Assembly: GCA_028023455.1 (NCBI GenBank)
Contig: JAQFVV010006216.1
Location: forward strand, 2,020,445 to 2,084,444
Origin: Epiperipatus broadwayi
Lineage: Eukaryota > Onychophora > Udeonychophora > Euonychophora > Peripatidae
Direction of reading: 5' to 3'
DNA length: 64,000 nt
How positions within the stretch are numbered: position 1 is the first letter of the stretch; each line of letters starts with the position of its first letter. The position numbers were made by a program, and so were the translations under genes. The notes beneath the pieces were generated by a model. The model was given only the letters and a program-made list of their open reading frames with translations, made no database searches and was not told the origin of the DNA. Below, one piece after another: positions 63,100 through 64,000 of the stretch.

Positions 63100-64000
63100 T
63101 CACCATCATCAAAATGTTAAACCATTATTAATTTACTGCAGGATGAAGGTTTATTCAAGTTCAATCCATATACAATCCCCGGCCTTGTTTCTACATATCA
63201 CCTCCAGACATTTCCTTATTTCATCCACCCATCCCACATGTGATCTCTGTTCTAGATCTTTTACAATATCCTGGAATCGAGTTTAAGATTTCAACTGTCA
63301 CTGTCCAGCCCAACTCTACTGCAGTCTCTCAATTCTTTTAATAATGTCAGTAATACCTGTTTGTTGTCTTATCCATGTATTTTATTTTTGATCCCTTCTT
63401 GTTACTCCTAACATGGATCTTTCAATACTTCTTTTGAGTGGTCTGAAGTCTCTGTAGTGCTCTTCTATTAAGGGTCTAAGTTTTAAATCCATCAATAAGA
63501 ACTGATAAAACACATTTATTAAAAATCTTTTTCAAATGCATATAAATATTTTCTTTTAAATATTAAGTTATTTCTATCAAATGCATTTTAACCAACTTTA
63601 ATTCTATGATTAATTTCATCCATTATGTTTTCATCTGTAGTAATAATCTCACCAATGTATTTGTAGTTAACTTCTAATTCATCATTATAAATCTTTTCTT
63701 CTTTTCAGAAAATCTATTAAACATTACTTTAGTCTTTTTAACATTTATCATTAGTCCTATCTTCTTACTCAGCTCACAATTCTTGCAATATTACATGATT
63801 TGCAAAATCTAGATGATTTAAATGATCTCCATTTAATTTTGCTGCCTTAGCTTTCCACTTTAATCCACAAAATACTTCTTTGAAAAACTGTTGTTAAAAT
63901 TTTTGTAAATATGGAGCCACACTGGCATACATCCTTTTCAGTATTAATCTTTTTAATATCATTATGTAATCTAATTATTGCTGTTGCATTTTTATAAATA
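63100..64000 (-). mobile_element. RTE-clade LINE, 3' part, decayed, runs off window
   Basis: The minus-strand 3' end is at about 63100, marked by CACCATCATC and the conserved CTGCAGGATGAAGGT. It matches the 11.63-12.6 kb region block by block: TTTCATCCACCCAT, ATTAATTTCATCCATTAT, TTTAGTCTTTTTAACATTTAT and ATTGCTGTTGCATTTTTATAAATA at the right edge. Many indels and stops make it older than the other copies. It continues beyond 64000. Confidence 0.85.

Overview
This is a stretch of metazoan nuclear DNA, most likely from an invertebrate. It is strongly AT-rich (by eye about a quarter G+C) and has long gene-free tracts, very long trinucleotide microsatellites and many retrotransposon remnants. There are no operons, ribosome binding sites or long non-mobile ORFs. 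Nothing fixes the species. The mix of an RTE-clade LINE, Jockey/CR1/L2-type LINEs, an L1/Tx1-like LINE, a Penelope-like element, a Ty3/Gypsy-type LTR element and a tRNA-like sequence fits molluscs, cnidarians, arthropods and others.

Layout. 1-6.5 kb: AT-rich DNA with one possible degenerate coding block (138-500, minus). 6.5-8.6 kb: a Penelope-like element (minus) interrupted by a 110-bp near-palindromic MITE. 10.5-11.6 kb: the first of two foldback repeats. 11.63-14.85 kb: a nearly full-length RTE-clade LINE (minus) with a 48-codon ORF1 overlapping ORF2. 15.48 kb: an 81-nt tRNA-like sequence. 16.5-16.9 kb: an inverted-repeat element. 19.5-20.6 kb: a palindromic/tandem repeat complex. 20.6-28.8 kb: an LTR retrotransposon (minus) with ~2.04-kb LTRs that has lost protease, reverse transcriptase and RNase H. 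33.4-34.9 kb: the only candidate host-gene exons (minus, low confidence). 35.9-36.7 kb: a 5' RTE fragment. 39.1-40.1 kb: the second foldback locus. 44.0-58.5 kb: a dense LINE cluster. 58.6-63 kb: tandem duplications and microsatellites. 63.1-64.0 kb: another RTE 3' part running off the window.

The LINE cluster is the most interesting part. An L1/Tx1-like LINE occurs twice on the plus strand. Both 5' ends and the one clear 3' end abut (AAT)n arrays. Jockey/CR1/L2-type copies on the minus strand carry (ATT)n tails and abut the same arrays. Two of the arrays are perfect and about 102 and 105 units long. This suggests that (AAT)n is both a 3' tail and a preferred landing site.

No intact host gene can be called with confidence. 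Every coding region supported by recognised motifs belongs to a mobile element, and nearly all are broken by frameshifts or stops. The two youngest-looking elements (RTE at 11.6-14.9 kb and the LINE at 51.0-53.7 kb) are disrupted mostly by one-base shifts.
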